Shown here: positions 40,174 to 40,298 of the stretch, in pieces
Layout of the letters: every line of letters begins with the position of its first letter
How positions within the stretch are numbered: position 1 is the stretch's first letter
Assembly: GCA_021809805.1 (NCBI GenBank)
Contig: JAJZKA010000013.1
Coordinates: 1-40,298, forward strand
Length of the DNA stretch: 40,298 nt
Direction of reading: 5' to 3'
DNA from: Actinomycetes bacterium
GTDB lineage: Bacteria > Actinomycetota > Acidimicrobiia > Acidimicrobiales > Bog-793
Position numbers and translations under genes: made by a program
The notes under the pieces: generated by a model
Seen by the model: only the letters and a program-made list of their open reading frames with translations
Told to the model about the DNA's origin: nothing
Databases searched by the model: none

Positions 40174-40298
40174 CGCTGCCATGGCTCGGGCCGGGTGCGC
40201 CCGAGAGGACCTCGACCCTCACTGCAAGCCGGAAGAGAGCGCCGTGGAGCACGTCGCAGCGACACGGTGACCGAAAACGCGAACGCGACCACCCGGTT

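Noticed and set aside
1-40298. CRISPR arrays, tRNA/rRNA genes, insertion sequences, attachment sites, replication origin
   Set aside because: No regularly spaced repeats, cloverleaf-like segments, transposase motifs or iteron clusters were seen by eye; short tRNAs could still be missed without a covariance search.

Overview
The window is high-GC, densely coded DNA with mostly G/C third codon positions. It uses several GTG/TTG starts, short overlapping stops and starts, and AT-rich -10 boxes set directly before start codons (leaderless transcripts). This fits an Actinomycetota chromosome. The sulfur/iron-type redox genes hint at an acidophilic or sulfur-handling lineage such as Acidimicrobiia, but nothing here fixes the genus. 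I saw no phage, plasmid, CRISPR, rRNA or tRNA signature. The region is chromosomal accessory content with some gene debris: a ClC channel fragment, a frameshifted DUF3224 gene and two long gene-poor stretches.

Layout. (1) 80-2428: a divergent cluster with a polytopic heme-copper-oxidase-like membrane protein and a small unknown protein on the minus strand, and a DUF2249 protein plus a MIP18/DUF59 Fe-S assembly protein on the plus strand. (2) 2429-5343: mostly non-coding stretches around a membrane GGDEF protein and a SAM methyltransferase. (3) 5344-11207, minus strand: a cytoplasmic molybdopterin oxidoreductase, a fused four-cluster ferredoxin/NrfD membrane subunit, and a metallo-beta-lactamase/double-rhodanese protein. 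Together these look like a sulfur-compound redox module. (4) 11399-15281: ClC fragment, MprF/DUF2156-like aminoacyl-lipid synthase, a membrane protein with a degenerate kinase-like dimerisation segment, and a hemerythrin. (5) 15506-17823: cysK and cysE, then a DUF302 protein. (6) 18297-22025: an MMPL exporter under a CsoR/CstR-like operator, a flavin-binding PNPOx-like protein and a DoxX/DoxD protein. (7) 22184-34399: a carbohydrate locus with an IclR regulator, FAH-type diketo-acid hydrolase, SDR, Zn-dependent dehydrogenase, a DUF3565-DUF1971 fusion, an AraC regulator, a sugar ABC importer (two permeases and a binding protein, no ATPase) and a signal-less GH78 alpha-L-rhamnosidase. (8) 34429-40173: two coupled MFS exporters, a MarR regulator, a universal stress protein and a 14-TM DHA2 exporter preceded by a leaderless 13-residue peptide.

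How it works together (inference). Region 7 reads as uptake of intact rhamnosides, cytoplasmic release of L-rhamnose, and non-phosphorylated oxidative breakdown to small acids by SDR/ADH/FAH enzymes. Regions 3, 5 and 6 share a sulfur theme: persulfide-type chemistry, cysteine synthesis, and CsoR/CstR-like operators on the divergent DUF302 and MMPL genes. Region 8 looks like an inducible drug-efflux island in which MarR may control itself and the DHA2 pump through matching leaderless promoters.
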